Assembly: GCA_002279765.1 (NCBI GenBank)
Contig: NCCR01000003.1
Coordinates: 51,264-115,263, forward strand
Direction of reading: 5' to 3'
Length of the DNA stretch: 64,000 nt
Origin: Verrucomicrobia bacterium 12-59-8
GTDB taxonomy: Bacteria; Verrucomicrobiota; Verrucomicrobiae; Verrucomicrobiales; Verrucomicrobiaceae
Below are positions 9,501-17,922 of this stretch, piece after piece. How positions within the stretch are numbered: position 1 is the stretch's first letter; each line of letters opens with the position of its first letter. A program made the translations under genes and the position numbers. The notes beneath the pieces are model-generated. The model saw only the letters and a list, made by a program, of their open reading frames with translations. It did not search any database and was not told the origin of the DNA.

Positions 9501-9889
9501 ATCCGCGCATCAAACTGACGAATTCTTCGACCACGCAGGCCTACGAAGGCCACGTGGTGAATTTCATTTTGTTCGGCGAAAGCACGATTGACATGAAGGT
9601 CAGCAAGGTGCTGCAGCGTGTGAGTTTCCCGGTTTCCCTACCCATCCGTCAGATGTTCGAAAACAAACTGCCCAGCGTGACCACTAAATTTGACACGACG
9701 GGTGCCAAATTTGGCTACAAATATCAAGGCTGGGCGGTGCAGGTCATCGGCCCTCAAGGTGAGATCGTCCTGACCAAGTCCACTTCATCGACGATGGAGA
9801 AGCTGCCGGAACTGGTCAAACTGATGGAAGAGGATCAGTGCTACGACAAAAAACTCAAAAACGTGCCTGCGCCCGTCCTGGTTTATTAG
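6593..9889 (+). CDS. Transmembrane Ser/Thr protein kinase with WD40-like repeats
   Basis: A 1,098-residue Hanks-type (PknB-like) kinase. The glycine loop is GVGGMGAVYLA (about residue 55), the ATP lysine K77 is in VAIKLLPE, the catalytic loop HRDIKPAN has D171, and DFG follows at 189-191. After a Pro/Ala-rich linker comes one membrane helix (about 332-352, LWAAACIILLVVGGWFI). The outer part has WD40-like repeats from about residue 418 (LKGHKEIVYSCSL, GHDDTLILWDAATG), then a Pro-rich stretch and a C-terminal domain of about 150 residues I do not recognise. The kinase would face the cytoplasm and the repeats the periplasm. An in-frame ATG at 6635 is an equally likely start. Confidence 0.9.
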   Translation: MSFRVHPAIHDYFCMSDETSPPISPEENPAEGPTFPTLEEMATLLPQYEFHDILGVGGMGAVYLARQAALDRWVAIKLLPESAAQNEEDAGRFITEARSMARLTHVHIAAVYDFGQTTQGHLYLVMEYVSGLDLHRLIHSNAVTPERIRSLVPQLCDALAYAHSHNIIHRDIKPANILISEDWQTKIVDFGLARDKDTDTAGEAEYGTPDYVAPERLQAGATVDHRADIYALGVVIHEMFTKLTPQAAGAAAGQDVPAAYASVVSRCMMADPAHRFQKCSEIKAFLNAAAIAATTPAAAAPPPVHRAPPPQLQARIRPQGSVRVPEKQGSSGWLWAAACIILLVVGGWFIQQQSKRDAATQSNPDASAGTAPGADSKSGAATTPQMANGAAAPSDTSSVPDGPFKPKAGGLAVLSRLKGHKEIVYSCSLLADQRRAVSGGHDDTLILWDAATGAELKRFPSPVGDIHCVEAAADGKRILLYSFRTHQAAIFDIEQGRTIASVNGPGNRLTYATWDADQKGVYLLTNDTHGGVYHWDPSKGALPQQFSEWPRAAYHLFPLPTTRPEEASQLLVIGSTMKPNPNPGPGSNQSLVMDKPWAALFSAPDHRLIRDLPDYTNIRNRLSLSPDGSTLVGGLGPLYLLDVPALTTRFLINPPAGLSCTGMAWAGAGRLLVCGYANGSLLFREADTGAELVSLDIGMRANTIRISQDESWMLVSGFPIDIKNPQPDDFDVLVVRLPDLNRLGTNKSFLTLASRQIARLGKFDPELAALRTQATPPDSLANAELLRAQILDLTNKYGAALTRLAATAPPNDQLAMRAEANAIAAGQPVPDRTTDAATSGEHNRLRGIYRQQTAQLETRRQEAEYAVRKNLEGGVKSLAFKRLQTGDRLGTARCDALLASMAAYKPVSHVAVVAPPPARPAPAIPRPAPMPVTPAASKVPFATNVKIEVLLGRPTKTEGGDFDDEMQVINPRIKLTNSSTTQAYEGHVVNFILFGESTIDMKVSKVLQRVSFPVSLPIRQMFENKLPSVTTKFDTTGAKFGYKYQGWAVQVIGPQGEIVLTKSTSSTMEKLPELVKLMEEDQCYDKKLKNVPAPVLVY

Positions 9890-9997
9890 ACCGTTTCTCC
9901 ACGGGCAGGCGGCTGACGCAGCCCATGGAGCCGCTCCGCCGCAGGCCGTGTTCGTGATTGAACTGCCCGCCACCTCATACTATGAGGCAGGCCACCC

Positions 9998-11749
9998 ATG
10001 TTTCGCGCCCTCCTCACGTCCCGTCTCCAAGCCGCCTTCATCGCCGCCGGCATTGATCTGCCCGAAGGTTTCACCCCCGGTGTCGTCATCGCATCTGACA
10101 CGCGCTTTGGTGATTACCAAAGCAATGCGGCGATGGTTTTGGCCAAACAGCTCAAGACGAACCCGCGTGCGCTCGCGGAGCAGATCAAGGCGGCGCTCCA
10201 GGTCGAAGATCTGTGCGAAAAGATCACCGTGGATGGCCCGGGCTTTCTCAACCTCACACTCAGCGCCGCCGCACTGGCCCAAAGGCTCTCCGTCATCGTC
10301 AAAGATGACCATGTGGGAGTGCCCCCCGTCGCACAGGCCAAGACCATCGTGGTCGATTTCTCCGCGCCAAACATCGCCAAGCCGATGCATGTGGGCCACA
10401 TCCGCAGCACCTTCATTGGCGATTCGCTGGCCCGCGTAGCGCGCTTCATCGGCCACAAGGTTATCACGGACAACCATGTCGGCGACTGGGGAACACAGTT
10501 TGGCATGATCATCCTCGGCTGGAAGACGCAGCTTGATCAATCCAAGCTCCAGGCGGACCCGATTCATGAGCTGGTCAGCGTTTACAAGGCCGTGAACGCC
10601 GCAGCGAAAGCGGACGAAGCTGTGCTCGAAATCTGCAAAGGCGAGCTTGTGAAGCTGCAGCAGGGCGATGCCGAAAACCTCGGCATCTGGAAGGAATGCG
10701 TGCGCCTCACACTCGAACAGCTCGAAAAAGTGTACGGTGCGCTCGACATCAAGTTTGACCATTACCTTGGCGAGAGCTTCTACAATGACGCCCTGGCACC
10801 GCTCGTGGCGGAGATGCTCAATCAAGGCATCGCCACGATCAGCGAAGGTGCCACCGTGGTCTTCAGCGACGGCTGCGTGAAGCCTGAGAACGACCCCTTC
10901 CTGATTCGCGACAAGGACGAATGGAAACCCGCGCCCTGCATCATCCGCAAAGGTGACGGAGGCTACCTCTACGCCACTACCGACCTCGCCACCATCGACT
11001 ACCGCGTGAAGGAATGGCAGGCGGACGAAATCTGGTATGTCGTCGGCGCGCCGCAGCAATTGCACTTCCGCCAGGTCTTCGCCGCCGCGCAGCGTCGTGG
11101 CATCACCACGAAGATGATCCACATCGCCTTCGGCAGCATTCTGGGGCCGGACGGCAAGATGTTCAAAACCCGCAGTGGTGAAACTGTGGGGCTCCTCGAA
11201 GTCATCGACGAAGCCATCGAGCGCGCACGTGCTGCCGCCGATGAGAAAGAGCAGGGCCTCAGCGATGCCGAGAAGGACGAGATCGCCCGCATCATTGGCG
11301 GTGGTGCCGTCAAGTATGCCGAACTGAGCCAGAACCGACTCACCGACTACAAATTCAGCTGGGACAAAATGCTCTCGCTGCAAGGCAACACTGCGCCCTA
11401 CCTGCTGAACGCCTACGTCCGCACCCGCAGCATCTTCCGCAAGCTCGACGGTGCCGTCGTGCTCACCGACGATCTCGCCCTCACCGAGCCCGCCGAACGC
11501 GCGCTCGCAATGAAGCTGGCCCAGTTTGCCGAAAACGCCCACGACATCCTCGACGACCACCGCCCAAACCTGCTCGCGAATTACCTCTACGAACTCGCGG
11601 ACACCTACCACAGCTTCTATGAAGCCTGCCACGTCCTCCGCGCCGAAGGCACTGCCCGAAACACGCGGCTGACGCTTTGCGAAGCCACCAGCCGTGTCCT
11701 CAGGACTGGCCTTGGCCTGCTGGGTATTCAGACGACGGAGCGGATGTGA
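9998..11749 (+). CDS. argS: Arginyl-tRNA synthetase
   Basis: A 583-residue class I synthetase charging tRNA-Arg. It has the N-terminal Add-1 domain (GDYQSNAAMVLAK), the HIGH-type signature HVGH at residues 131-134 within SAPNIAKPMHVGHIRST, DNHVGDWGTQFG just after it, the KMSKS-equivalent loop GKMFKTRSGETV at about residue 387, and the C-terminal DALR anticodon-binding domain with LLNAYVRTRSI. Length and domain order match the family. The 108-base gap after the kinase gene has no strong terminator, so shared transcription is possible. Confidence 0.96.
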   Translation: MFRALLTSRLQAAFIAAGIDLPEGFTPGVVIASDTRFGDYQSNAAMVLAKQLKTNPRALAEQIKAALQVEDLCEKITVDGPGFLNLTLSAAALAQRLSVIVKDDHVGVPPVAQAKTIVVDFSAPNIAKPMHVGHIRSTFIGDSLARVARFIGHKVITDNHVGDWGTQFGMIILGWKTQLDQSKLQADPIHELVSVYKAVNAAAKADEAVLEICKGELVKLQQGDAENLGIWKECVRLTLEQLEKVYGALDIKFDHYLGESFYNDALAPLVAEMLNQGIATISEGATVVFSDGCVKPENDPFLIRDKDEWKPAPCIIRKGDGGYLYATTDLATIDYRVKEWQADEIWYVVGAPQQLHFRQVFAAAQRRGITTKMIHIAFGSILGPDGKMFKTRSGETVGLLEVIDEAIERARAAADEKEQGLSDAEKDEIARIIGGGAVKYAELSQNRLTDYKFSWDKMLSLQGNTAPYLLNAYVRTRSIFRKLDGAVVLTDDLALTEPAERALAMKLAQFAENAHDILDDHRPNLLANYLYELADTYHSFYEACHVLRAEGTARNTRLTLCEATSRVLRTGLGLLGIQTTERM

Positions 11750-11872
11750 TCAGGCTGACCGCGCATCATCAACAGTGTGCGTGATAAAAAAATCCAGCCC
11801 CTGGTCCGCTCTCATGCGGAGGTGGGTGACTGGCCCAATCTGACAGAATAAGGAATCGCTGGCACGCCCGCC

Positions 11873-11912
11873 ATTCGTCATTCATCATTCTTCCTTCGTC
11901 ATTATTTCCTCC
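11873..11912. repeat. TTCGTCATTC-type degenerate repeat before the aminotransferase start
   Basis: The bases just before the ATG at 11914 hold ttcgtcattc (11874-11883), a catcattc variant and a second ttcgtcatt (11895-11903). The same word recurs at 14,255 and, inverted, at 14,197, so this is a small dispersed intergenic element and not a ribosome site. Confidence 0.5.
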
Positions 11913-11913
11913 C

Positions 11914-13101
11914 ATGCCCGTCCCACTTCTCGACGTCAACGCTCAGAACCTGCCTCTCGAATCCGAACTCCAGGCCGCCTTCACGCAGGTACTGCATCAC
12001 GGCAGATTCATCATGGGACCGGAGTTGGAGACCTTTGAAAAGGAGATCGCTGAGATGGTGGGTGTCAAGCATGCCCTGTCGGTTTCCTCCGGTACCGATG
12101 CCCTGCTGCTGGCCCTCATGGCACTGGACATCAAGGCTGGTGATGAGGTGCTCTGCCCTGCGTTCACCTTCTTTGCCACGGCGGGAGCCGTGTCGCGGCT
12201 CGGTGCCGTGCCGGTGTTCACCGATGTCTGTCCGATCTGCTTCAACATGGACGTGAATGATGCGCGGAAAAAGATCACCGCCAAGACCCGTGCGATCATC
12301 CCCGTCCATCTCTTCGGCCAGTGTGCGGACATGATTCCCATCCTCGCTCTGGCAAAGGAACACGGACTCAAAGTGATCGAGGATGCAGCGCAGTCCATCG
12401 GTGCCAGGTATCGCGGCACAAGCAGCGGCACGCTGGGCGATTTTGGCACCTACAGCTTCTTCCCGAGCAAGAACCTCGGCGGCTTTGGTGACGGCGGCAT
12501 GCTGGTGACGAAAGACGACGAACTGGCCGAATACGCCCGTGTGCTGCGTGTGCATGGCGGCAAGCCCAAATACTACCACCACTACGTCGGCGGCAATTTC
12601 CGCATGGATACGCTGCAATGCGCCCTGCTGAGTGTGAAAGTGAAACGCTACGCGCAATACACGGCGGACCGTCAGCGCAATGCCGCGCATTACATCGAGG
12701 CCTTGTCCAAACTCCCCGGCGTGGTGCAGGCAGACCCCGCCCACTGCAAGTGTGTGAGCACCCAGGACACCTGGCTGACCGCGCAGAACGCCAAGATCGT
12801 GCTTCCCGTCAGCTACGACCACAACGAGCATATCTGGAACCAGTTCACCATCCGCGTGCTCGGCGGCCAGCGTGACGCCCTGCGCGACCACCTCGTGGCC
12901 AAAAAGATCGGCTGCGACATCTACTATCCTGTCACTCTCGATCAACAGAAGTGCTTTGCGGACCTTCCCGCAGCGTCTCTCTCAGGCTGCGAGGTTTCCC
13001 ATCGTGTCGCAGGAGAAGTACTGAGCATTCCGATCTACGGTGAACTCACCGAAACACAGCGCAACGAAGTGATCGCGGCGATTGCGGAGTGGCTTGCATA
13101 A
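11914..13101 (+). CDS. DegT/DnrJ/EryC1/StrS-family PLP aminotransferase
   Basis: A 395-residue sugar aminotransferase-type protein. It has LSVSSGTDALLLALMAL (PLP phosphate binding), the VIEDAAQSIGA strand with the Asp that contacts the pyridine nitrogen, and the PLP lysine K186 in FFPSKNLGGFGDGG. Family members convert a nucleotide-linked keto-sugar to an amino-sugar for LPS O-antigen, capsule or glycoprotein glycans. No sugar dehydratase, transferase or acetyltransferase gene is adjacent, so the sugar is unknown. It stands alone, with a hairpin after its stop shared with the convergent TPR gene. Confidence 0.88.
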   Translation: MPVPLLDVNAQNLPLESELQAAFTQVLHHGRFIMGPELETFEKEIAEMVGVKHALSVSSGTDALLLALMALDIKAGDEVLCPAFTFFATAGAVSRLGAVPVFTDVCPICFNMDVNDARKKITAKTRAIIPVHLFGQCADMIPILALAKEHGLKVIEDAAQSIGARYRGTSSGTLGDFGTYSFFPSKNLGGFGDGGMLVTKDDELAEYARVLRVHGGKPKYYHHYVGGNFRMDTLQCALLSVKVKRYAQYTADRQRNAAHYIEALSKLPGVVQADPAHCKCVSTQDTWLTAQNAKIVLPVSYDHNEHIWNQFTIRVLGGQRDALRDHLVAKKIGCDIYYPVTLDQQKCFADLPAASLSGCEVSHRVAGEVLSIPIYGELTETQRNEVIAAIAEWLA

Positions 13102-13154
13102 AACGCCGACGGACACTTTGTCCAACGGTCTGGGAGCAGTCTGAAACCGACATT

Positions 13155-13176
13155 GACGGGCAAAAAAACGCCCGTC
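13155..13176. terminator. Hairpin between convergent genes, possible bidirectional terminator
   Basis: A perfect seven-base stem, gacgggc at 13155-13161 and gcccgtc at 13170-13176, closes an A-rich loop of eight bases. It lies between the aminotransferase stop (13101) and the convergent TPR gene stop (13184). There is no T-run after the stem on either strand, so it is not a canonical intrinsic terminator. Confidence 0.45.
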
Positions 13177-13183
13177 GCACTCA

Positions 13184-14155
13184 TCAGGGCTTTGGAGCAG
13201 CTGGCTCTGGAGCCGCCGGAGCAGGAGTTGCCGGTGGTGTCACTGGAGCGGGTGCTGCTGGCGGCGGCGCAGCAGGGGCAGCAGCAGGAGGAGCTGGTGA
13301 CGGCGTAGCAGGGCTTGAAGGAACCAGTGGTGCAGGAGCAGGAGATGGCGAGCCCGCTGCGGGAGCGGGTGTCGTCACCATCGCAGGGGCGGAAGCCGGT
13401 GCTCCCGGAGGAGCGATGGTGGCACCAATGCCGCTGTTGACTGCATTCAATTTGAGGCTGGGCATGCCAGGAACGACTGCGGCAGGTTTTGGCTCCACTT
13501 TCGGTGCAGGTGGCGGGTCCACTTCCTTGGTGGGCAGTGTGGCGGCGATCCAGCCGAGGCGGTTTTGACTGATCGTCTGAAATTCCGGCATGTCGGGGAA
13601 CTTCAGAGCGAGGTCATCGTAGGCCTTCTTGGCCTCATCAGCCTTGCCCTGCGCCCAGAGCAGGTCACCAAGCCGAACCTGAGCCAGAGGAGCGGCCTCG
13701 CTGGTGGCGAATTCGTTGGTGATGCGTTCAAAAACAGCCTGCGCTTCCTTGCTTTCGCCCATGGCATCGAGCTTGGAACCCAGACCGAGCAGCGCAAAAA
13801 CGGCCAGCGGGTTGCCTGCGTCCTTGGTGGTGAATTCCTTGAGCGCATCCACTGCGGAGGATTTCTTGTTCTGATCCCACAGCAGATCCGCCTTCAGCAG
13901 CAGCGCGTTGGCAGCAGCAGTGGTGCCGGGGTAGCGCGAGATGACGAGATCGCAGTCTTCCACCGTCTTGGCACCGGTGAAGGCTTCGGCAGCTTCCTCG
14001 GCTTTGCGGGTGTTCTGGTGATGAACCAAGGCGAAGGCGCAGAGTGCGACCACCGCGATGATGAAAAGCCAGACGAGCTTGCGGGAGTTGTCCTCAATGA
14101 ACTTTTCCATGCCAGTGGCCGGAAGTTCTTGGGAGGTGGATTCAAGTTGAGACAT
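13184..14155 (-). CDS. Membrane-anchored tetratricopeptide protein with Pro/Ala-rich tail (YfgM-like)
   Basis: A 323-residue protein with a short cytoplasmic N-terminus, one membrane helix (about 30-47, VWLFIIAVVALCAFALV), then TPR-like helical pairs between about 50 and 200 (ANALLLKADLLWDQNKKSSAVDAL; QVRLGDLLWAQGKADEAKKAY). This layout resembles YfgM/BamD-type periplasmic scaffold proteins. The last 100 residues are Pro/Ala/Thr-rich low-complexity sequence that may span peptidoglycan or be an unstructured linker. It follows cysK after a 129-base gap on the same strand. Partner unknown. Confidence 0.72.
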   Translation of the reverse strand: MSQLESTSQELPATGMEKFIEDNSRKLVWLFIIAVVALCAFALVHHQNTRKAEEAAEAFTGAKTVEDCDLVISRYPGTTAAANALLLKADLLWDQNKKSSAVDALKEFTTKDAGNPLAVFALLGLGSKLDAMGESKEAQAVFERITNEFATSEAAPLAQVRLGDLLWAQGKADEAKKAYDDLALKFPDMPEFQTISQNRLGWIAATLPTKEVDPPPAPKVEPKPAAVVPGMPSLKLNAVNSGIGATIAPPGAPASAPAMVTTPAPAAGSPSPAPAPLVPSSPATPSPAPPAAAPAAPPPAAPAPVTPPATPAPAAPEPAAPKP

Positions 14156-14196
14156 GGAAGGTTGGTTTTAAAAATCGAGTGCGTGGCTGGCTCAAA

Positions 14197-14264
14197 GAAT
14201 GACGAAGGGAAGCGAAGCTGGTCACGCGTTCAGGCGCTGGGGCTTCGAGATTCATTCGTCATTC
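14197..14264. repeat. Inverted repeat GAATGACGAA/TTCGTCATTC
   Basis: The word gaatgacgaa at 14197-14206 and its exact complement ttcgtcattc at 14255-14264 flank 48 bases between the TPR and cysK genes. The same word precedes the aminotransferase start at 11,874, and variants appear near 2,005 and 62,207. Confidence 0.6.
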
Positions 14265-14284
14265 GGCTTTCATCATTTCGAAGC

Positions 14285-15265
14285 TCACGCCCCCACTTTG
14301 GCACGGGCTTCGTCGGCCAGCGCGGTGGAGAGGTAGCGCTCGCCAGTGGAGCAGGCGACGGTGACGATCAGCTTGCCAGCGTTTTCGGGGCGCTGGGCGA
14401 CTTGGATGGCGGCAACCACGTTGGCACCGGTGCTGATGCCGACGAGAATGCCTTCTTCCTTGGCCAGGCGGCGTGCCATGGCGAAAGCTTCGTCATTGGT
14501 GACCTTGATACACTCCGTGATCTGAGCATTTCCGGCGCTATCTTTGAGATGCAGGTTGGCAGGAACGAATCCGGCTCCGGTGCCCTGGATCTTGTGCGGG
14601 CCGGGCTGCACAGGCTGACCGGCGAGAGTCTGATTGATGACCGGGGAAGCCTCAGGCTCGACGGCGATGGCCTGGAAGCTGGGCTTGCGAGACTTGATGA
14701 CTTCCGTCACGCCGGTGATGGTGCCACCCGTGCCGACGGCGGCAACGAAAATGTCGATCTTGCCATCGGTGTCGGACCACAACTCTTCAGCGGTGGTTTT
14801 CGAGTGGATGGCCGGATTGGCGGGATTTTCAAACTGCTGCGGCATCCAGGCGTTCGGCGTGGTGGCAACGAGTTCGGCGGCCTTGGCGATGGCACCCTTC
14901 ATGCCCTGAGCACCCGGCGTGAGCACGAGTTCCGCACCCAGCAGCGCCAGCAGCGTGCGGCGCTCCAAGGACATCGTTTCAGGCATCGTCAGGATCAAGC
15001 TGTAGCCTTTTGCGGCGGCGACAAAGGCAAGCGCGATGCCGGTGTTGCCGCTGGTGGGTTCGATGATGATGGTATCAGGCTTCAGAACCCCGCGCTTCTC
15101 CGCGTCCTCAATCATGGCCGCGCCGATACGGTCCTTCACGCTGCCGAGCGGATTGAAGAATTCACACTTCAAAGCGATGGTGGCGTTGAGTCCGGCGGTG
15201 ACTTTGTTGAGCTTCACCAGCGGTGTTTTACCGACGGTTTCGACGATGTTGTTGTAGATGCCCAT
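14285..15265 (-). CDS. cysK: Cysteine synthase (O-acetylserine sulfhydrylase)
   Basis: A 326-residue PLP enzyme making L-cysteine from O-acetylserine and sulfide. It starts [19 protein letters not shown], carries the PLP lysine K44 in GSVKDR, the substrate loop [10 protein letters not shown], and the phosphate-binding GTGGTITG. Length and motifs are those of CysK/CysM; CysK is preferred because of the TSGNTG loop and the lack of a C-terminal regulatory domain. It lies 57 bases after the aspartate aminotransferase gene on the same strand. Cysteine made here would feed the cysteine desulfurase at 344-1513. Confidence 0.94.
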   Translation of the reverse strand: MGIYNNIVETVGKTPLVKLNKVTAGLNATIALKCEFFNPLGSVKDRIGAAMIEDAEKRGVLKPDTIIIEPTSGNTGIALAFVAAAKGYSLILTMPETMSLERRTLLALLGAELVLTPGAQGMKGAIAKAAELVATTPNAWMPQQFENPANPAIHSKTTAEELWSDTDGKIDIFVAAVGTGGTITGVTEVIKSRKPSFQAIAVEPEASPVINQTLAGQPVQPGPHKIQGTGAGFVPANLHLKDSAGNAQITECIKVTNDEAFAMARRLAKEEGILVGISTGANVVAAIQVAQRPENAGKLIVTVACSTGERYLSTALADEARAKVGA

Positions 15266-15322
15266 GATGTTGGAGGTTTGCAGTTGAAGACGAGGCTGGC
15301 CGAGGAGGCCGCGATGGCGGGA

Positions 15323-16489
15323 TTAGTGCTGATTGCAGAACTCTTCGAAGCGGTCCATGCCGGCGTTGATCACGTCCAGGCCGGTGGCGTAGCTGAAACG
15401 CACGGTGTGCTCCGCACCGAACGCGACGCCGGGGACGATGGCGACCTTCTGCTTGCTGAGGAGCTTTTCACAGAAGTTCACGCTCTTGATCTGCGTCGGT
15501 TCGATGTCCACCAGGAAGTAGAAGGCACCCATAGGCTCGACCACACGCACGTTCTTGATGTTGTTCAGGCGGCCCAGCATGTATTGGCGGCGCACGTCGA
15601 ATTCATCACGCATGTCGCCGACGATCTGCTGGTCCATCTGCAGGGCGGCCAGTGCGCCGTACTGGGCAAAGCTGGTTGGATTGCTGGTGGTGTGGCTCTG
15701 AATGGTGTCGATGGCTTCGGCGATCTTCTTCGGAGCGGCGGTGTAGCCCAGACGCCAGCCGGTCATCGCGTAGGCCTTGGAGAAGCCGTTGATGGTGATG
15801 GTGTGGTCGTAAATCTCCTTGCTCAGGGAAGCAATGCTGACGTGCTCATGGCCACCATAGACCAGCTTTTCGTAGATTTCGTCGGACAGAATGACGATGC
15901 CTTCGCCCACGGCGATTTCGGCCAGAGCGGTGAGTTCTTCCTTGGTGTAGATGGAGCCGGTCGGGTTGCCGGGGGTGTTCAGGATGATCATCTTCGTCAT
16001 CGGGGACATGGCGTCCTCGAACTCATCCGGGGTGAGCTTCCAGCCGTTTTCACGCTTCGTTTCGACGATCACCGGGATGCCGCCGACGATGCGCACCATT
16101 TCCGGGTAGCTCGTCCAGTAAGGGGCGGGAATGATGACTTCGTCACCTGGATTCACACAAGCAAGGATGGCATTGTAGCAGGAGTGCTTGGCACCGCAGT
16201 TCACGCTGATCTGGGAGGGCTCATACTGCACATTGTTGTCCACCATCAGCTTTGCGGCGATGGACTCGCGCAGTTCGAGAATGCCGGCGCTTTCCGTGTA
16301 GCGGGTTTTGCCGGAGTTCAGAGCTTCGATAGCAGCGGTGATGATTGGTGCAGGCGTGTCGAAGTCTGGCTCACCAGCTCCGAAGTTCAGCACGTCCACT
16401 CCCTGCTTCTTCAACGCCTTCGCCTGGCTGGTGATGGACAGGGTCATTGAAGGAGCTACTTCGGCGATGTTCTTGGCGATAAAATCCAT
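15323..16489 (-). CDS. Aspartate aminotransferase, class I/II fold type I (AspC/prephenate-type)
   Basis: A 388-residue PLP aminotransferase, transferring the amino group between aspartate and 2-oxoglutarate and possibly acting on prephenate. It has FGAGEPDFDTP, the NTPGNPTG motif at about 171, the YEKLVYGG strand and the PLP lysine K238 in INGFSKAYAMTGWRLGY, followed by the carboxylate-binding Arg near the C-terminus (VRFSYAT). The ATG at 16489 gives the family N-terminus; a longer in-frame extension to 16606 is Pro-rich and unlike the family. It is first in a minus-strand run with cysK and the TPR gene. Confidence 0.92.
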   Translation of the reverse strand: MDFIAKNIAEVAPSMTLSITSQAKALKKQGVDVLNFGAGEPDFDTPAPIITAAIEALNSGKTRYTESAGILELRESIAAKLMVDNNVQYEPSQISVNCGAKHSCYNAILACVNPGDEVIIPAPYWTSYPEMVRIVGGIPVIVETKRENGWKLTPDEFEDAMSPMTKMIILNTPGNPTGSIYTKEELTALAEIAVGEGIVILSDEIYEKLVYGGHEHVSIASLSKEIYDHTITINGFSKAYAMTGWRLGYTAAPKKIAEAIDTIQSHTTSNPTSFAQYGALAALQMDQQIVGDMRDEFDVRRQYMLGRLNNIKNVRVVEPMGAFYFLVDIEPTQIKSVNFCEKLLSKQKVAIVPGVAFGAEHTVRFSYATGLDVINAGMDRFEEFCNQH

Positions 16490-16627
16490 GGTCAGGTGTG
16501 GTTGGGCGGGTGAAAAAGGCGGGGGGCCATCTATAAAGGCGGGGGTGGGTAGTTTGTCAATCATTCCTCCCACTGCGGCCAAAGGGCGGCTTGTGTCCAG
16601 CGCCACACCGCCTTAGTCGTGCGGTCC

Positions 16628-17869
16628 ATGAACCAACCACGCCCGCCATCCCCTTCCCGACCGCCCGCCGTTCCGATCCGAGGCATGGCACTGGATGTTC
16701 TGGGCGAATGGTCCGGGGGGGAGCGCTTCGCGGCCAATCTGATGGACCATATCCAGCGGGACTGCGGCCTCAGTCTGCCCGACGCCGCCTTTTTGCGCGA
16801 CATCGTCCTCACCACACTGCGCAATCTCTCCCTGCTCGACCACTGGATCGCCGTGATCACCGAGGACAAGCACCTCGACCACCGCAGCCGCTGGGGCCTG
16901 CGCATCGGCCTCTGCCAGGTATTGATCCTCAAGGTTTCAGAATACGCCGCCGTAAATGAAACCGTGGCCGCCACCGGCCGTGCCCGGAGCCTGATCAATG
17001 CCGTCCTGCGCCGAGCCTGCCGCGAATCCGCCGAACTGCTGGCCATGGTTGACGGCCTGCCGCTCGAAACCCGCACCTCGCACCCAAAATGGCTCATCGA
17101 GCACTGGCTGGGTCTCTTTGGTGAAGCCAAAACGACTGCGCTTTGCGAGTGGAACCAGGTCCCTGCCCCGATCTGCGCCCGCATCAACCGCCTCTACCCG
17201 CAGATGACCGAGACGACGGACGACTTCATCGTCTGCGACCACCTGCCGCGTGAAGATTTGAGCGTGGGTAAAGTGTACATGCAGGATCCGAGCACCGCCA
17301 TCGCCCCGCGCCTGCTCGATCCGCAGCAGGGCCAGCGCGTGCTGGATGCCTGCGCGGCTCCCGGCGGCAAGACTGCCCTGCTGGCCCAGCTTATGGAAAA
17401 TACCGGCGAGATCATCGCCTGCGATGTCGCCCCGGGACGCCTGCGCCGCCTGGAGGGCAATCTGCACCGCCTCCACGTCACCAACACCCATATCGAGCAG
17501 CACGACTGGGCGGACCCGCAGATTCCCGCCTTTGCGAAAGCCGGCTTTGACCGCATCCTCCTCGACGTACCCTGCTCCAACACCGGCGTCATGCGCCGCC
17601 GGGTCGATGTACGCTGGCGTTTAACGCCCGCCGACATCACCGCCCAGGTGGAAACGCAAACGCAACTGCTCAAAAACTGCCTCCGCGTCCTCAAACCCGG
17701 CGGCATCCTCGTGTACAGCACCTGCAGCATCGAGCCCGCTGAAAACGAACAACTCGTCTCCAGCGTCCTCGAATCGACCCAAGGCTACGAACCCGTCAAA
17801 CTGCGCCACAGCTTCCCGCCGGATGATCAAATGGATGGGGCATTTGCTGCTGCGATCCGGCGGGTGTGA
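16628..17869 (+). CDS. rsmB: 16S rRNA (cytosine-C5)-methyltransferase, RsmB/NOP family
   Basis: A 413-residue SAM-dependent enzyme that should methylate cytosine 967 of 16S rRNA. Residues 1-140 resemble the NusB-like RNA-binding domain. The catalytic part has DACAAPGGKT (SAM loop, about residue 240), DVPCSNTGVMRR with the release cysteine (about 316) and STCSIEPAENE with the catalytic cysteine (about 366). KVYMQDPSTA is the usual entry to the fold. A GTG at 16619 could add three residues. It diverges from the aspartate aminotransferase gene; the next gene starts 53 bases after its stop. Confidence 0.9.
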   Translation: MNQPRPPSPSRPPAVPIRGMALDVLGEWSGGERFAANLMDHIQRDCGLSLPDAAFLRDIVLTTLRNLSLLDHWIAVITEDKHLDHRSRWGLRIGLCQVLILKVSEYAAVNETVAATGRARSLINAVLRRACRESAELLAMVDGLPLETRTSHPKWLIEHWLGLFGEAKTTALCEWNQVPAPICARINRLYPQMTETTDDFIVCDHLPREDLSVGKVYMQDPSTAIAPRLLDPQQGQRVLDACAAPGGKTALLAQLMENTGEIIACDVAPGRLRRLEGNLHRLHVTNTHIEQHDWADPQIPAFAKAGFDRILLDVPCSNTGVMRRRVDVRWRLTPADITAQVETQTQLLKNCLRVLKPGGILVYSTCSIEPAENEQLVSSVLESTQGYEPVKLRHSFPPDDQMDGAFAAAIRRV

Positions 17870-17922
17870 AGTTCGTGCGTGACATTTTCACCGCCCTTCA
17901 TCAAGAATCCTTCACTTCACTC

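Noticed and set aside
9980..11632. A 550-codon minus-strand open frame antisense to argS
   Set aside because: argS carries all class I motifs on the plus strand; the antisense product is a shadow.
13565..16450. A 961-codon plus-strand open frame antisense to the TPR, cysK and aminotransferase genes
   Set aside because: Its residues are Gly/Asp/Leu-rich low-information sequence without family motifs, and it covers three well-recognised genes on the other strand; it is a shadow of GC-rich codon use.
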